Below, in pieces: positions 44,783-56,700 of a stretch of DNA of 64,000 nt. Position numbers and translations under genes: made by a program. The stretch is from positions 14,510,501 to 14,574,500 of the forward strand of contig NC_065571.1 in assembly GCF_937616625.2 (NCBI RefSeq), in the 5' to 3' direction. This stretch comes from Mercurialis annua. Lineage: Eukaryota; Streptophyta; Magnoliopsida; Malpighiales; Euphorbiaceae. The notes below the pieces were generated by a model, which worked only from the letters and a program-made list of their open reading frames with translations, made no database searches and had not been told where the DNA came from. Position 1 is the stretch's first letter. Each line of letters starts with the position of its first letter.

Positions 44783-46227
44783 TGATAGGAGTAGAAATAC
44801 TCCTATTTTCTAGGTTCTTTCAGGTCTTTTTAATGCGTATTTAATGTCGAATTCATGTCATTTGTGGTTCTTATTGTTATGTCCAAGCATTTCAGGTATA
44901 TGCATGAAAACGGATGATTTCGGAGCTTATTAGAGCGATTGTGGACTTATGAGAGAGCCGGGAAGCGTTTGGAGCAAGAAACGATGAATTTCTGGATAAA
45001 AATTAAGTGCACGTCGTGCACCCTTGTGCACGTTGAGTGCACGGCACCACTGAAGTTCCAGGAGTTTTGCACGTCAGCAGCACGGTGAAAGGCACGACGT
45101 GCCTTTGGAAAAAAAGAAATCGCACGACGTGCGGTCTTGCTGTGCACGTCGTGCGGTGTGGAATTATGAAGGGCACGACGTGCCCTTGGCTCCTGCACGT
45201 CGTGCCCCCTTCGATAGCAGCTGGCGAAATTGACGTTTTAGCCCGTATTTGACTATTAAAGACCTGGGTATTTTGGGAATTTCACATAGCTCGAAGATTA
45301 CAAGAAGACATAGTATAAATACCATTCTTAATCATTGTATTAGGGTTCGCGACTTTATTTTTGCGATTAGATCATAGTTTATTACAATCTTAGTTTCATT
45401 CTTCATTATTATCGCTGGATTTTCATTGTTCATTATTAGTATACTTCAACCAAGGTACGATTGATATTAATTTCATAATTCAGTATTTATTTAATCGCAG
45501 AATGAATTCGTTAATTATTGTTTTTAGTTATTTCATTGTTATGTCTAGCTAAACCCTTAGTTGGGGATTATTAATCGTAATTATGTCTGTCTAATTGAAT
45601 TGGATTTATGGGTTTTTGTTCTTGATGGGTTTTAATTATTGTGCTTAACGCTTAGCCTAAATTGATCACTTAGTCTATGCCATTTGTTTTAGTTTTAGCT
45701 CGAGAGAGTAAAATTGGAATAGAACAATATAATTAAGAACGCAGGAGTTAATTGTGCGAGAGTGAATTAACGAGTGCGGGTTCTTTGAATTTGCTTAACA
45801 ACCATTGAATTGATTTATACATAGGTTAATCATTGTGCGAGAGTGAATAATTAATCTAGTATTGGTGAGTTTAATGCTTTTGCCTGTAATTGCTCGAGAG
45901 AGAATTTTAGGTGCTTTAGATTAGTTCGAACCTCATCAGAACAATACAATCCATAACCCAAATCAAGTAAACAGCATAACGAAGATTAATAATCCATGCT
46001 TTTCCCTTATTGTCAAAACACTATTTAAATTACAGCTTTAGTTCACTTTCAATTACAATTGCTAATTTCTGTCTTTTAATTACACAACAAACAAAACTAT
46101 CTTTTCGGCTATTCGAATCGAGTTCCTTAACTGGTTGTCTTTAGAGCTTTCTCTGTGGGTACGATATCCGGACTTCATAGTCTGTATTACAAGTTGGCAT
46201 ACGTACGCTTGCGTATTTTTACCAACA
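44783..46227 (+). repeat. Athila 3' LTR
   Basis: It matches the 5' LTR end to end with about 15 substitutions and three short indels. The differences cluster outside the dyad cores. The TATA box is at about 45313-45320. It is followed by the target duplication GTGAA. Confidence 0.95.
45009..45205. promoter_or_regulatory. Array of six dyads in the 3' LTR U3
   Basis: The same six cores as in the 5' LTR occur at 45009-45019, 45092-45102, 45122-45132, 45144-45154, 45173-45183 and 45195-45205. All six cores are unchanged between the LTRs. One outer arm pair is broken by a C/T difference next to the third core. Confidence 0.75.
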
Positions 46228-46555
46228 GTGAACAGTCAATTTAGGGTTTATAATCTGAAATGGAGAAAACAGAAATCGATGTTTTCAATTTCTTAAGGGT
46301 TTTTTTTACCGTTCCACGTGTGGCTGATGTGGCCATTAAGTTGCTGACATGGAAGGGAGAGATTTGTAGTCAAAATCCGGCGTGCCAACTTAGCATGAAA
46401 CGGCCTCGTTTCAGAGCCAAAACGGTGCGTTTTGCTGAAGTGACATCTCGTTGAAACATTTAACTCAATCCAGTGACACGTTTGTAGTAAAAGTCCGTTC
46501 AGTGACCTTTCTATAACATGGTCATAGTTCAGTGACCCAGAGAGTTTAATATCCC
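46228..46555 (-). mobile_element. MULE 5' terminal region (long TIR), continued from 33971
   Basis: After the Athila target duplication the MULE leader resumes. Read on the minus strand from about 46555, it starts GGGATATTAAACTCTCTGGG, then GTCACTGAACTATGACCATG and further GTCACTGAA words, the style of long Mutator-type terminal repeats. The other terminal repeat is not found in the window, which fits the missing 3' half of the MULE at 32800. Confidence 0.6.
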
Positions 46556-46668
46556 TTTATTTTGTTTGCTGTTGGTTATCCTTAGGGATTAAAAAACTTG
46601 GTGGTTTTTGGGCCTGTGTAGTTTGTTTGTTGAGCTTAATATAATCTCGATATTCTTACAAAAAAATT
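46556..46668 (+). mobile_element. LINE 3' end
   Basis: The stretch has GGTGGTTTTTGGGCCTG and GTTTGTTGAGCTTAATATAA, and ends in TATTCTTAC and an A-run at 46660-46667, as many plant LINE tails do. It is best read as the missing end of the LINE fragment at 32548-32799. The MULE and then the Athila element were inserted between the two parts. Confidence 0.5.
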
Positions 46669-46689
46669 AACCAATTGTTTATTGAAAAA

Positions 46690-47862
46690 AGACATGAAAT
46701 ATAAAAAGCTTCCGAAATTTCTTTAAAAGTATAGGTGAGTTATTTTTTTCAGACACAATTAAATCCTCTTAATTTTTTTATTGAACAAAACAGTTATTAC
46801 GTCCATATTTTAAAAATTGATGTTAACTTGCTGAGGCGACATTATAAAAAGGTTTAAAAATAACTTGTATGTTTAAAATATTTATCAATTTTATATTTAT
46901 ATAAAATTTAGCATTATTTCACCCTTTTCTTCCTAATTAACTCTAATTAATTAATTTTTCTATTAAAATCAATTAAAACATAATTAAACCAATCAATCAA
47001 TTAAATTTAACTAATCAAAATCTAATTAATTTAATCAAAACTTAATTACATCTATCAAAACTCAATTAAAATCTAATTAAATCTAATTAAAACCTAATTA
47101 AATTTTAATTTAAAAATTAAACCACCGTCATCCGATCTTCCGGAAAAAAATGATCGCCGACACACGATATTGACATTTTAATTAAAAAAATAAAAACAAC
47201 TTCCGCTGGCCGGAGGTCGTTGTCTGTTCTCAGGAGAGAATAGACTCGTCTGTTCTCGTATGTTCACATTTGTTCTCAGATGAGAACAGACTCGTTTGTT
47301 CTCATCTGAGAATAGATATATTGATCTGTTCTCAGTGAGAACTCTGACAACCTCCGCTCGCAGGAGGTCATTTTTTATTTTATTTTTTGATTAAAAAAGA
47401 AAAATATGTGTTGGGCTTTGAGAGCAGACTCGTCTATTCTCGTCTGTTTTCAGATGAGGACAGACTCCTATTTTCTCATATGAGAATACATCTATTGATC
47501 TATTTTCAGTGAGAACTTTGACAACCTCCGCTCGCCGGAGGTCGTTTTTTATCTTATTTTTTGATTAAATAGGAAAAATGTGGGTTGGGCCCTAATTTAT
47601 TTTGTTTATCAATTTTTTGATAGATTAAGCTAAGATGCATTGTAAATATTAAGGATATTTTTGAATTTTTTTTAAGTATATTTGACGCCGTTAATAGTCA
47701 TACGTAACGAAAGGGTTTATTTGTTCAATAAAAAAATTTAAAGGGTTTTTTGTTCAATTTAAAAAACATGAGAGTTTAATTGTGCCAAAAATAAAATAAA
47801 AGGGCTGATCTGTATTTTTGGAGAAATTTCGAAAGTTTTTTTTATATCTTTTGCATTAAAAA
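46690..47862. mobile_element. Long-TIR MITE of about 1.17 kb with tandem hairpin units
   Basis: The left arm (TTCCGAAATTTCTTTAAAAG, GACACAATTAAATCCTC, AATTTTTTTATTGAACAAA) is matched in inverted order at the right (47690-47862), over at least 110 bp. Inside, 47215-47580 holds two and a part copies of a unit of about 185 bp. No open frame is seen. Its ends are uncertain by some 10 bp and no target duplication was fixed. The long arms suggest a Mutator-type MITE. Confidence 0.65.
47215..47580. repeat. Tandem units of about 185 bp with nested hairpins
   Basis: Each unit has GACTCGTCTRTTCTCGT, then TTCTCATCTGAGAAT-type palindromes, then TCAGTGAGAACT, CAACCTCCGCTCGC-CGGAGG and a T-rich end with TTTTTTGATTAAA. 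The CCTCCG...CGGAGG arms form a stem in each unit, and a partial third copy of that stem lies just before the first unit. Confidence 0.7.
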
Positions 47863-47884
47863 ATAATGTTACACTTTGATTTTT

Positions 47885-47960
47885 TTAAACGATATCAGCG
47901 TTAGAGAATGAAAATGATAGCTTCGAAATCTGTAAGAAACCTTAGCCATTCACTTTACTT
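47885..47960 (-). repeat. Short fragment of the chromovirus LTR end
   Basis: The words GATATCAGCGTTAGAGAATG and GCTTCGAAATCTGTAAG match the first 90 bp of the LTR at 48183 (GATCGGCGATTGGGAATG, GCTCCGAAATCTGTCGC). It is a third, very short copy. Confidence 0.5.
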
Positions 47961-50127
47961 TCAATTTATCATGTGACATCATGTGATATCTCACCATTCA
48001 TGAAAGATTTAAACTTTACTCGTCACTTTTCCACTTTGTATCTTACGCAACTTTTTCTTTGACGTTCATTTCAGTTCATTTAAAACTAACAAAAGTTTAT
48101 TTGAACTTGGCACAAAAGATCAATTGAGATTAAGTACATGACTTTAAAAAAACACCTTCAACTTGATATTTTGGTTCATTTTTGTCACGATCCGATTTCC
48201 AGCCGAAACTCAAGTTGAGATCGGCGATTGGGAATGAGAGTGCTAGCTCCGAAATCTGTCGCAAGCCTATAACCTCTGTAATTTTTTTGCTAATAAAATA
48301 CTAGATCATACCTCATGTACGATCCGTTTTCAAAAAATACCGTTAAAATATTTCTTTCATTTAACATAAACACAGTTCTGAATATTCATATAAGCGAAAT
48401 ATGTTTTCAACAACACTGGTTAAATAACTTTGTTATTTGAACCTACACTTATTTCTGAAAACCGTTGTGGTAACACTGGAAACTAGGGATTCAACTCGTT
48501 TGCCTTATCTCATAAGCATCCCTGTTTCAAACCACACTTCAATCTTTACTATAAAAATATGTTTAACAAAATAACGCAAATACCTTTGCATTTCAAAAAA
48601 TTACATTAAATATATTAAAATATGCATAGCAGACCGAATACTTATAACTGACTATATAAAACATAATTTTGTTGTAACCCAAAAACATAAAACCCGACCT
48701 ATATGTAAAAGATCGGTAACTAGATACATGATGCCAACTATAAAGCCACCAAAATGGTATATACAAAAGCAGTGGATCCTATCATAGTATATAAACAAAA
48801 GACCATTGACACAACTGCTGGCATACTATTCCTAAAATACTGCAGTAGCTAACAGTACAAAACTATATATACATATCAAAAAGAAGAGCTTCCCTAAGAC
48901 AGAAGTGTGGAAGCTCTTCTAACCACAAAGCTAATCACTTGAAAATGGGAAACAACAACGAGGACAAAAATATAAATACGTCTGAGTAAGGAAACAAGTT
49001 TACAGTTAAATACCAAAATCGCATATACAGAAATCATTAGTATAGAAAAAATATTACAAATTTTTCGATCCAGATGAAACTCTAGTCATGTCACTGTCTA
49101 ACGTTTATACTATTGTATGAACTACGATATATGCCTTCTTATTTAATATAGGATGAAATGTGAACTCAACTTTGTCACAGTGATCTTAACTTTGTATAGG
49201 GTTCTTGGGCCGTAAACTGAATTATTGCCGCCTTAAGACTACGTGATAGGTCTAGGCAGTCAACTTTGCACTGCCATCTGACCTAATTCAACATGCATAT
49301 GTTACTTGCAATTCAATCTACTCCATTAACACCGGTGATCACACAGTTCAACTTTGCTTAATAGATAGCTCGTTCCAATGGATCTCTCATCGCTAAGTTT
49401 CATACTTAGTGCGATTTCTGGATTTAAAATAATTGAATACTAACATTTAAAAGTAAACATGTAAACTCACAACACTGCTATGTCTGATACTTATTCCTGT
49501 AGTTTCTGTGACAGACTACCTATAGTCCTGGTCTGACTGCTTGACAGCTGGTCAGATCAAACACACAAAACAAATAAGATAAAACATCAACACATGTTTT
49601 ATGTATAAACGTCTAGGTTCGGGAACCTAGTTCCAGACAAAGCATACAATCAGATAAACATATAACACTTATGGTCTCTTTCTTGTATGAACAATTCTCA
49701 CTTTGAGAAAACGTTCAAACTTCTCTTTAGAAGTCATTTTAGGTATAGCAATACCTAAATGAAATCACTTTATAATATAGACTTTATTGTCAAAACAATT
49801 CATAGTCATATGCGAATCGTTTAGCAAAACCGATTGCTAAATCTTTTAAACCATTTAAACGTTCACTTTACATCTTTCAAGGTCCTTTTAAAACATTTGG
49901 TTTTACTTTTAAAACCTCTTTTAAACATCTAACTTTAGGTTTAAAATGTTCACTCAAAACGTTTTAGGTTTGAACGGAAAACACCTCGAGCTACTAGGCA
50001 AAAGCCCCTCAGAATCGCCCCTTGGAAGTCCTCCGAACAAGCTCCTTAAAGTCCCCTATAAGCCCCCCTTCGAGTCACTATGCATATGCACAGGAATGGC
50101 TGTGCGGGCGCAAAAATGACTAGTTAT

Positions 50128-53100
50128 TGTCAAAGGAATTAGCTAAATAATAGCTGGTCATTTACTGCCTACATATTTCATGCCTTAAAGAATTATTTTG
50201 CCATTTAAACCAGCAGATTTTATGCCACGTATAGCTGTCTTTCACATATGTAAATCTTTTATTCTTTCCTTAATAGGTTATAGTGGTTGTTGAATATATT
50301 TTGTACATGATTTCAGGGCTGAATATCAGCTTGTATTATTGATATAAATAAAGAGAATTCTCCTCCATCAGAAGATACTTTTTGCTCAACAATCTCTAAA
50401 TTGACATGGTATCAGAGCCATAATTCTGAAATCTCAGATTCCTTGTTCTCAAATCTTAGTCCTAGTTCAGTCTTAGTTCATTTTTCTAATTGATCACTCT
50501 TCATCAAGTTCACTCAGCATCATGTCTTCTGAAAAGAGTGATTCTTTCTTGATTCGATTCAATGGAAAAAACTATTCAGCTTGGGCATTCCACTTCGAGA
50601 TACTAGTCAAAGGCAAGGATTTATAGGGTCATGTTGATGGAAGCAAACCTGCTCCTGACAAAGAAACGGAGAAGGAGGAGCACTCCAAGTGGGAAGTCAA
50701 GGATGCTCAAATCATGGCATGGATTCTTGGATCTGTTGAATCCAATCTCATTTTGAATTTTCGGCCCTTCAAGATAGCAGCTCAGATGTGGAATTATTTG
50801 AAGAAAATCTACAGCCAACACAATACTGCTCGTAGGTTTCAACTTGAACATGAATTATCCATTCAACAACAGGGAAGTCTTTCTATTTTTGATTTTTATT
50901 CTAGCTTCATGAGTCTTTAGGCTGAATATACTGATATAGTCTATGCTACCTTACCTCTTGAAGGTCTTAGTTCTGTTCAATCAGTGCATGAAACTACTAA
51001 AAGAGATCAATTTCTCATGAAACTTAGATCTGAATTTGAAGGCACCAGATCTAATCTTATGAACAGAGAACCTGTTCCATCCTTGGATACTTGCCTCAAT
51101 GATTTGCTTCGTGAGGAACAACGGCTTCTCACACACACAACCATGGAACAACAAAGACCAACTTCGGTTCATGTGGCTTATGCAGCCCAAGGAAAGGTAA
51201 AATCTAGGGACATGAGTGTTATTCAATGTTTTTGTTGCAAAGGATTTGGCCATTATGCATCGAACTGTTCGAAATTTTTTTGCAACTATTGCAAAAAGGA
51301 CGGTCACATCATAAAGGAATGTCCTATCCGACCCCCAAAGAAGTCTGAAACAGCATATACTGTTTCAGTCGGTTCTAATATGGGTGATCATGTGGATACT
51401 TCACAAAGTGCACCTGCTCCTGCTCATGTTCAACCCGTAACCCCTGAAATGATTCAACAAATGATAATCTCTGCTTTTTCTGCTTTAGGACTCTCAGGTA
51501 AACCCTTCTCTACATCACCTCCTTGGTACTTTGATTCTAGGGCTTCCCATCATATGACGAATAATGCTAATTTTCTTACAAATGTAAATAAATATTCTGG
51601 AAATCTCAAGATTTATACAGCTGATGGTAACCCTTTACCTATTACTGCCACTGGTGATGTTTCACCTTCTTTAACTAACGTCTTTGTTTCTCCAGATCTT
51701 ACCACCAATCTTGTTTCTATTGGTCAAGTGGTTGATAATGATTGTAAAGTTGAGTTTTCTAAATCCGGTTGTGTTGTGCAGGATCAACAGTCAGGGAAGA
51801 TAATTACAAGGGGGCCTAAAGTAGGGCGTTTATTCCCTCTTCAAATTCCTCTGTCATTATGTTTTTCTTTACCATTTATCACCTGTAATTCTGCTCAAGT
51901 TGACTACCGAGCGTGGCATAAACGCCTAGGACATCCAAACTCTAATGTACTACATGATTTGTTAAATTCTGGTTTACTTGGGAATAAAGAGTCACCATCC
52001 CTTAATGCTATTCAATTTGATTGCAGTTCTTGCAAACTCGGCAAAAGTAAAACTTTGCCATTCCCCACACATACTCCAAACGTAATTCAGCCTTTTGATA
52101 TGATCCATAGTGATGTATGGGGTATGGCACCTGTTATTTCTCATGCTAATTACAAGTATTTTATCACTTTTATTGACGATTATAGTCGTTTTACATGGAT
52201 CTATTTTTTGCATTCTAAAGATGAAGTTTTTTCTGTTTTTAAACTTTTTCATGCGTATATTCAAACTCAATTTTCTACCAATATTAAAATGATTCGTTCT
52301 GACAACGGGGGTGAGTATATGTCTCATTTATTTCAAGAATATTTGCAAACTAATGGTATAATATCTCAACGGTCTTGCCCTTCAACCCCACAACAAAATG
52401 GGTTGGCTGAAAGGAAGAACCGGCATCTGCTTAACATGGTTCGCACTCTTTTATTAGAGTCCTTTGTGCCCTCTCGTTTTTGGTGTGAAGCACTTTCAAT
52501 TGCTGTCCACCTTATAAATAGATTGTCCTCTCCCTCATTAAATTATGCATCTCCTTTTACTAGATTATTTGGTCATTCTCCAACATATTCTAACCTTCGT
52601 ACCTTTGGTTGTATATGCTTTGTCCATCTCCCTGCACATGAACGCACAAAATTCACTGCTCAGTCAGTTAAATGTGCTTTTCTTGGATATTCTGCACATC
52701 ATAAAGGTTTTATTTGCTATGATTCTAATCTACGTCGTATTCGGGTTTCTAGATATGTGATTTTTTTAAAACCAATATTTCTTTTCAACTCACCTTGATA
52801 ATACTATTCCTTCATATTCTGTTCTGCCATCATTTACTAACCCTGCTGCAGATTTTTTGCCTTCTAAGCCGCTCTTGGTTTATCAATGACGCACATCCAG
52901 AACATTAGATCAGAATAATGCACCTCTGGAGCCCTCACAAGCTCATTCCTTGACTGCTGAACATGTTCCAGCAGCACCTGCTCCTCTCAAGCGCAGTGCA
53001 CGCGTTAGTAAACCACCAGATAGGTATGGTTTCACCCCTCCTTTATCATTAACAGCCACCTTGTCTTCTGTTCCTATTCCTACATCTTATAAACAGGCCA

Positions 53101-54895
53101 TGGAACATGAATGTTGGCGTAAAGCTATTGATGCAGAATTTTTAGCACTTGCGCAAAATCAGACTTGGGATGTTGTTTCATGTCCCCCGTCGGTGAAACC
53201 TCTTGGAAGTAAATTGGTGTTTTCCATTAAGCTTTGTTCTGATGGATCTATAGACCATTATAAGGCCCAGTTGGTGGTTCTTGGCAATAAGCAATAGTAC
53301 GGCCTAGACTACGATGAGACCTTCGCACCAGTCGCCAAGATGACCACCGTGCGAACCATACTAGCTCTGGCTGCATCTCAGTCATGGCCTTTACATCAAA
53401 TGGATGTTACGAATGCATTCTTACACGGTGATCTGAAGGAGCAAGTTTACATAAAACTTCCTTTTGGTATGTCTACTCCCTCACATAATATTATTTGCAA
53501 ATTAAATCGCTCTTTATATGTCTTGAAGCAGGCACCACGTGTCTGGTTTGAAAAGTTCCGATCTACTCTCCTTGGATTTTCTTTTACACAAAGTCAGTAT
53601 GACTCCTCGCTGTTTCTCCAAAGAACATCCAAGGGTATCACTATCCTCCTTGTTTACGTTGACGACATCCTTCTCACTGGTCTCGATATGGAGGCAATCT
53701 CCAGAATTCAGAATTTGTTGCATTCTGCTTTTCACATGAAGGACCTCGGTCAACTGACCTATTTTTTAGGATTAGAGGTGCATCATCGGCCTCAAGGAAT
53801 CTTCTTGAATCAACACAAGTATATTCAAGATTTAGTTAATTTGGCTCGCCTAAAAGACGCTACATCTGTTGAAACTCCAATGGAAATTAATGTGAAATAT
53901 AGACGTGACGAGGGAGAGATCCTCGAGGATCCTACTTTATATCGGAAGTTGGTTGGTAGTCTTATCTATCTTACCATCACTAGACCATACATCTCTTATG
54001 TTGTCCATACTGTTAGCAAATTCATGCAAGCCCCACAACATCTCCATCTATCTGCGGTCCGACGCATCATTAGGTATGTCCTTGGCACACCTAGTCGTGG
54101 ACTACTGTTTCCTCGTGGTTCTTCACTACAACTACAAGCTTACACCGATGCTGATTGGGCAGGCTGCCCGGACACTAGGAAATCTACTACTGGATGGTGT
54201 ATGTTTCTAGGAGATGCTCTTATCTCTTGGAAATGTAAGAAACAAGACTCAATTTCCAAATCCTCTACTGAGGCAGAATATCGGGCCATGTCTGCTGCAT
54301 GCTCTGAGGTCATTTGGCTACGAGGTCTCCTTACAAAGCTTGGTATCCCACAAGTTCAACCTACTCCTTTACATGGAGACAACACCAGTGCAATACAAAT
54401 TGCTGCCAACCCAGTCTACCACGAGCGCACGAAACACATAGAGGTTGACTGTCACTACATTTGGAGCCTATGACCACCAAGTTATCACCCTCCCACATAT
54501 CTCTACCACACTACAAATCGCAGATATCTTCACAAAATCAATGACACGTCAGCGCCACAATTTTCTGGTTAGCAAATTGATGCTTGTAGATTTACCAGCA
54601 TCAATTTGAGGGGGGATGTCAAAGGAATTAGCTAAATTATAGCTGGTCATTTACTGCCTACATATTTCATGCCTTAAAGAATTATTTTGCCATTTAAACC
54701 AGCATATTTTATGCCATGTATAGTTGTCTTTCACATATGTAAATCTTTTATTCTTTCCTAAATAGGTTATAGTGGTTGTTGAATATATTTTGTACATGAT
54801 TTCAGGGCTGAATATCAGCTTGTATTATTGATTTAAATAAAGAGAATTCTCCTCCATCAGAGGATACTTTTTGCTCAACAATCTCTAAATTGACA
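50128..54895 (+). mobile_element. Ty1/copia retrotransposon
   Basis: A 4768-bp element with LTRs of 279 bp each (50128-50406 and 54617-54895), TG...CA ends and the perfect duplication GTTAT (50123-50127 and 54896-54900). The PBS TGGTATCAGAGCC follows the left LTR at 50407, matching initiator tRNA-Met. The polypurine tract GAGGGGGGA precedes the right LTR. The LTRs differ at about seven positions (2.5%), so it is older than the Athila insertion. Domain order is gag, protease, integrase, RT, RNase H, as in copia. Its host site is a chromovirus LTR. Confidence 0.95.
50522..54594 (+). pseudogene. Copia gag-pol, inactivated
   Basis: The frame opens at the ATG at 50522. It is broken by TAG at 50624-50626, TAG at 50918-50920, a frameshift in a T/A run near 52770, TGA at 52887-52889, TAG at 53295-53297 and a frameshift near 54466. 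Gag ends in two CCHC knuckles, CFCCKGFGHYASNC and CNYCKKDGHIIKEC. The protease site reads DSRAS (51533-51547) where the catalytic triad should be DSG. Integrase has HSDVWG, RSDNGGEY and NGLAERKNRHL. RT has YVDDILL near 53653. RNase H has TDADWAG and STEAEYRAMS. Most stops are one transition away from a Trp or Arg codon. It cannot be active. Confidence 0.9.
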
Positions 54896-55874
54896 GTTAT
54901 GCGCTCGGACAGCTAGCCTTATACGTGCGCACAACACCTCAACCCCGGGAAAACTGATTCTTGGGCCGTTCCGACGTGCTTATATGGCCCAAAATGCCGC
55001 AAAAGCACTAATTTAACGTCCTAGTACACGTATAAACAATCAAATCACAATTCAGACGTATAATTCGATCAATCGGATCGATAACCGTTTATAAATAAAT
55101 ATATATTCAAAATATATCAAAATAAACGTAGAATACGAAATTAATAACTTGATTAATCGAGTATTAGGAGAAAAAACGAAGTTACAATCGAGAAAAAAAT
55201 GGTTTCCGTTCGAAACCCTAGGTTTCATATTCACAGAGAGCTAAGTAGCTCTATTTAGGTTTTAAAAATGAAGAAATGGTTTTTGTAACCTTTTTGAATT
55301 CATAACTTAACATATATATGTGTTTGACTAAAGTGCGTTTAATACTAGATCAATCATGCATTTTAATTAAACTTCTTAATTAGTCGTCCGTAACTCACAC
55401 GGAAACGACTTTCAAATTTCATGATACTTTACCCAAAATTTCAATAAAATATAAAACGAATAAAAATATAATTTTTTATTCACATCGGACTTATATTTTA
55501 TATTGAATAAATCATCTAAGATTTATTAGGTCTATATCAACCTTACTTGATAAAATTTCTACATCCAAACTTTATCAAAAATTAACGATAACCTTGTTAT
55601 TTATATTGCGAATATTGAAACCGGAAATATTTGCTCGGGACTTATAAATTATTTTATTTCTAATTTATAAGCTTTTTTTAGTCCCGATAATTATATAAAT
55701 ATTCAAATTTAAATTCTCAAAATTTAAATTTGAAATTCTATAGCGACAATATATTTTTAGGGACACTTGTAAATTAAATTTACTTTTAAATTTATTTTAC
55801 GTACTCCCGTCTATAAACTATTAGACATATGGCATTTTTTAATCCCTTAAAATTACGGAATGTTACATTTTCTC

Positions 55875-56160
55875 CCCATTTTATAAATTTGTCCTCGAAT
55901 TTACATATTCTTGTTCTCTTACTTACATAGCCAAACGATAATCTTCCGTACCAAGTTATATGCTTTCCATAGCATAAATACTATATCTATTATCTGTCAA
56001 TAGTTGAACACTAACTACTTTCTGTATATAAACTTTTGCATCACACAACTTTACAGATCGTATACTTTTCTTACTAGTATACGAACGCTTATCATTTGAA
56101 TCTTACAGTTCTCTTCTGATTTTGATTGATTTCGTTAGAAAATATTTCAAATATTTCAAA
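55875..56160 (-). other. 3' edge of the chromovirus internal region
   Basis: On the minus strand this ends in the polypurine-like tract next to the LTR. No integrase or chromodomain frame can be read, so the internal part is short or too decayed. Confidence 0.4.
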
Positions 56161-56445
56161 TATCTCATATCATTCAAAATCGGTTAATTTAGCTCACTCA
56201 TAAATGACAACTTTTTTGGTTTGATCCAAGAATGGCCAGAAAAGGTTTTAATTACCCAAAAATGGGCTAAACTCGCCGATTTTGAAACATTTAGTTATAA
56301 CTGACAAAACCCGCAAACTTTTGGTATATTATTGGAACTAACCTTTTATTAATTTTTAAAAAAAAATTTAACATTCAATTCAACTTTTTAAAAAAACTAT
56401 TAGATCTGATGTTTTTTTTTGCTGTGATTAAAAAAAGACTTAATT
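56161..56445. other. AT-rich segment, possible second MITE
   Basis: It carries phrases common in Mutator-type MITEs (ATGGCCAGAAAAGG, CCCAAAAATGGGC, AACTTTTGGTATATTATTGG) but I could not pair its ends. Confidence 0.3.
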
Positions 56446-56700
56446 GCACCAAAAATCATCAACTCTCGCATGTTTTTGGTATTTAACATAATCTTTTTTT
56501 CTTGGCATATTTAACATTAACTTTCAGTTTTTGACATATTTGTCCAAGATTGCGTTTCGTTTGAAAAATTGTGCTGGTTTGGATGCAAAACGGCGTCGCT
56601 TTACATCCAAAACGACGTCGGTTTACATCCAAAATGGTCCCGCAGACAAATATGCCAAGAAAAAAAAAGATTATATTAAATACCAATACCCGCTCTAACG
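56446..56700. mobile_element. Small MITE with 36-bp inverted arms
   Basis: GGTATTTAACATAATC followed by T7 and CTTGGCATAT (about 56477-56510) is matched in reverse at 56649-56684. The outer parts, CTCGCATGTTTTTGG and the reverse of CCAATACCCGCTC, are looser. The centre has GGATGCAAAACGGCGTCG and AAAACGACGTCGG, a short inverted CG-rich motif. The target duplication is not fixed. Confidence 0.6.

Larger units (their letters stand above)
33972..46227 (+). mobile_element. Athila-type Ty3/gypsy retrotransposon, nearly complete
   Basis: This is a 12256-bp element with two LTRs of 1447 and 1445 bp, a PBS directly inside the left LTR, gag-pol, an extra ORF in the env position and a long 3' non-coding region. 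A perfect 5-bp duplication, GTGAA, flanks it (33967-33971 and 46228-46232). By eye the LTRs differ by about 15 substitutions and three small indels, close to 1%, so the insertion is recent. The order gag, protease, RT, RNase H, integrase and then an extra ORF, together with the PBS, is typical of the Athila lineage. It sits in the leader of a MULE. Confidence 0.95.
48183..55874 (-). mobile_element. Chromovirus-type gypsy LTR, split by a copia element
   Basis: On the minus strand the LTR begins TGTAACATTCCG at 55874 and ends GGATCGTGACA at 48183. After removing the copia insert with one target-site copy (50128-54900) it measures about 2.9 kb. Just outside its 5' end (55875-55912, minus strand) are ATTCGAGGACAAATTT and GGGGAGAAAA. 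These resemble the polypurine tract and preceding words of Tekay/Del-like elements, so this should be the 3' LTR of an element lying to the right. A diverged second copy is at 23017-25700. Confidence 0.65.
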
